This document shows positions 5,218 through 5,287 of a DNA stretch of 5,287 nt, one piece after another. A program made the translations under genes and the position numbers. The DNA comes from an uncultured Clostridia bacterium (GTDB lineage Bacteria; Bacillota; Clostridia; Oscillospirales; Oscillospiraceae). The DNA lies in contig CAMOLY010000080.1 of assembly GCA_946619065.1 (NCBI GenBank), positions 1-5,287 of the forward strand, given 5' to 3'. Under the pieces are notes generated by a model that saw only the letters and a program-made list of their open reading frames with translations, made no database searches and was not told the origin of the DNA. Position 1 is the first letter of the stretch. Each line of letters opens with the position of its first letter.

Positions 5218-5287
5218 CTGCACATAATCGTTGAAAGTTGAAAATGGAAAGCGAAAAATTGCGGTATCGTTCAAATTGCCATTTGAT
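5218..5287. other. AT-rich non-coding tail, cut by the window edge
   Basis: After the hairpin, base composition shifts abruptly from GC-rich to AT-rich, with short repeated TTGAAA/GAAAA motifs and a separated AAATGG (5242-5247) / CCATTT (5279-5284) inverted pair. No ORF or ribosome-binding site is visible. It could be the start of an intergenic repeat, but too little of it is present to decide. Confidence 0.3.

Overview
The window looks like chromosomal DNA of a GC-rich, spore-forming member of the Clostridia, possibly of the Oscillospiraceae/Ruminococcaceae type. This is inferred from two SpoVA sporulation proteins, strong AGGAGG ribosome-binding sites, near-consensus sigma-A promoters and GC-rich codon use. 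There is no marker gene for a firmer assignment. I see no rRNA, tRNA, CRISPR array, transposase or phage gene.

Layout. (1) Bases 1-1253, plus strand: the 3' part of a spoVA operon, with spoVAD (5' end outside the window) followed 12 bases later by spoVAE. Their products belong to the system that moves dipicolinic acid into the forespore and out again at germination. (2) Bases 1250-3133: a sigma-A-type promoter overlapping the spoVAE stop codon, then one full-length ABC exporter whose closest recognisable relative is the PglK-type lipid-linked oligosaccharide flippase, then a hairpin terminator with 20-bp perfect arms. (3) Bases 3143-3871, minus strand: a 242-residue protein with three zinc ribbons and a long proline-rich linker. 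It converges on the transporter, shares its terminator, and has a perfect TTGACA-17-TATAAT promoter. (4) Bases 3872-4111: a divergent control region holding the promoters of the zinc-ribbon gene and of the next gene, with a small leader ORF and a UUCG-capped hairpin ahead of the latter. (5) Bases 4112-5176, plus strand: a protein laid out like a sensor histidine kinase (PAS-like, helical dimerisation region, HATPase-like fold) that lacks a recognisable H-box, N-box and G1 box, so it is probably a pseudokinase or scaffold. A GC-rich hairpin follows it. (6) Bases 5218-5287: AT-rich non-coding DNA cut by the window edge.

The spoVA pair is a well-understood functional unit. The other three genes are separate transcription units and nothing in the sequence ties them to sporulation. 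The most unusual part is the divergent pair of a zinc-ribbon/proline-rich protein and a degenerate kinase-like protein. I found no convincing evidence of a wholly new multi-gene system.
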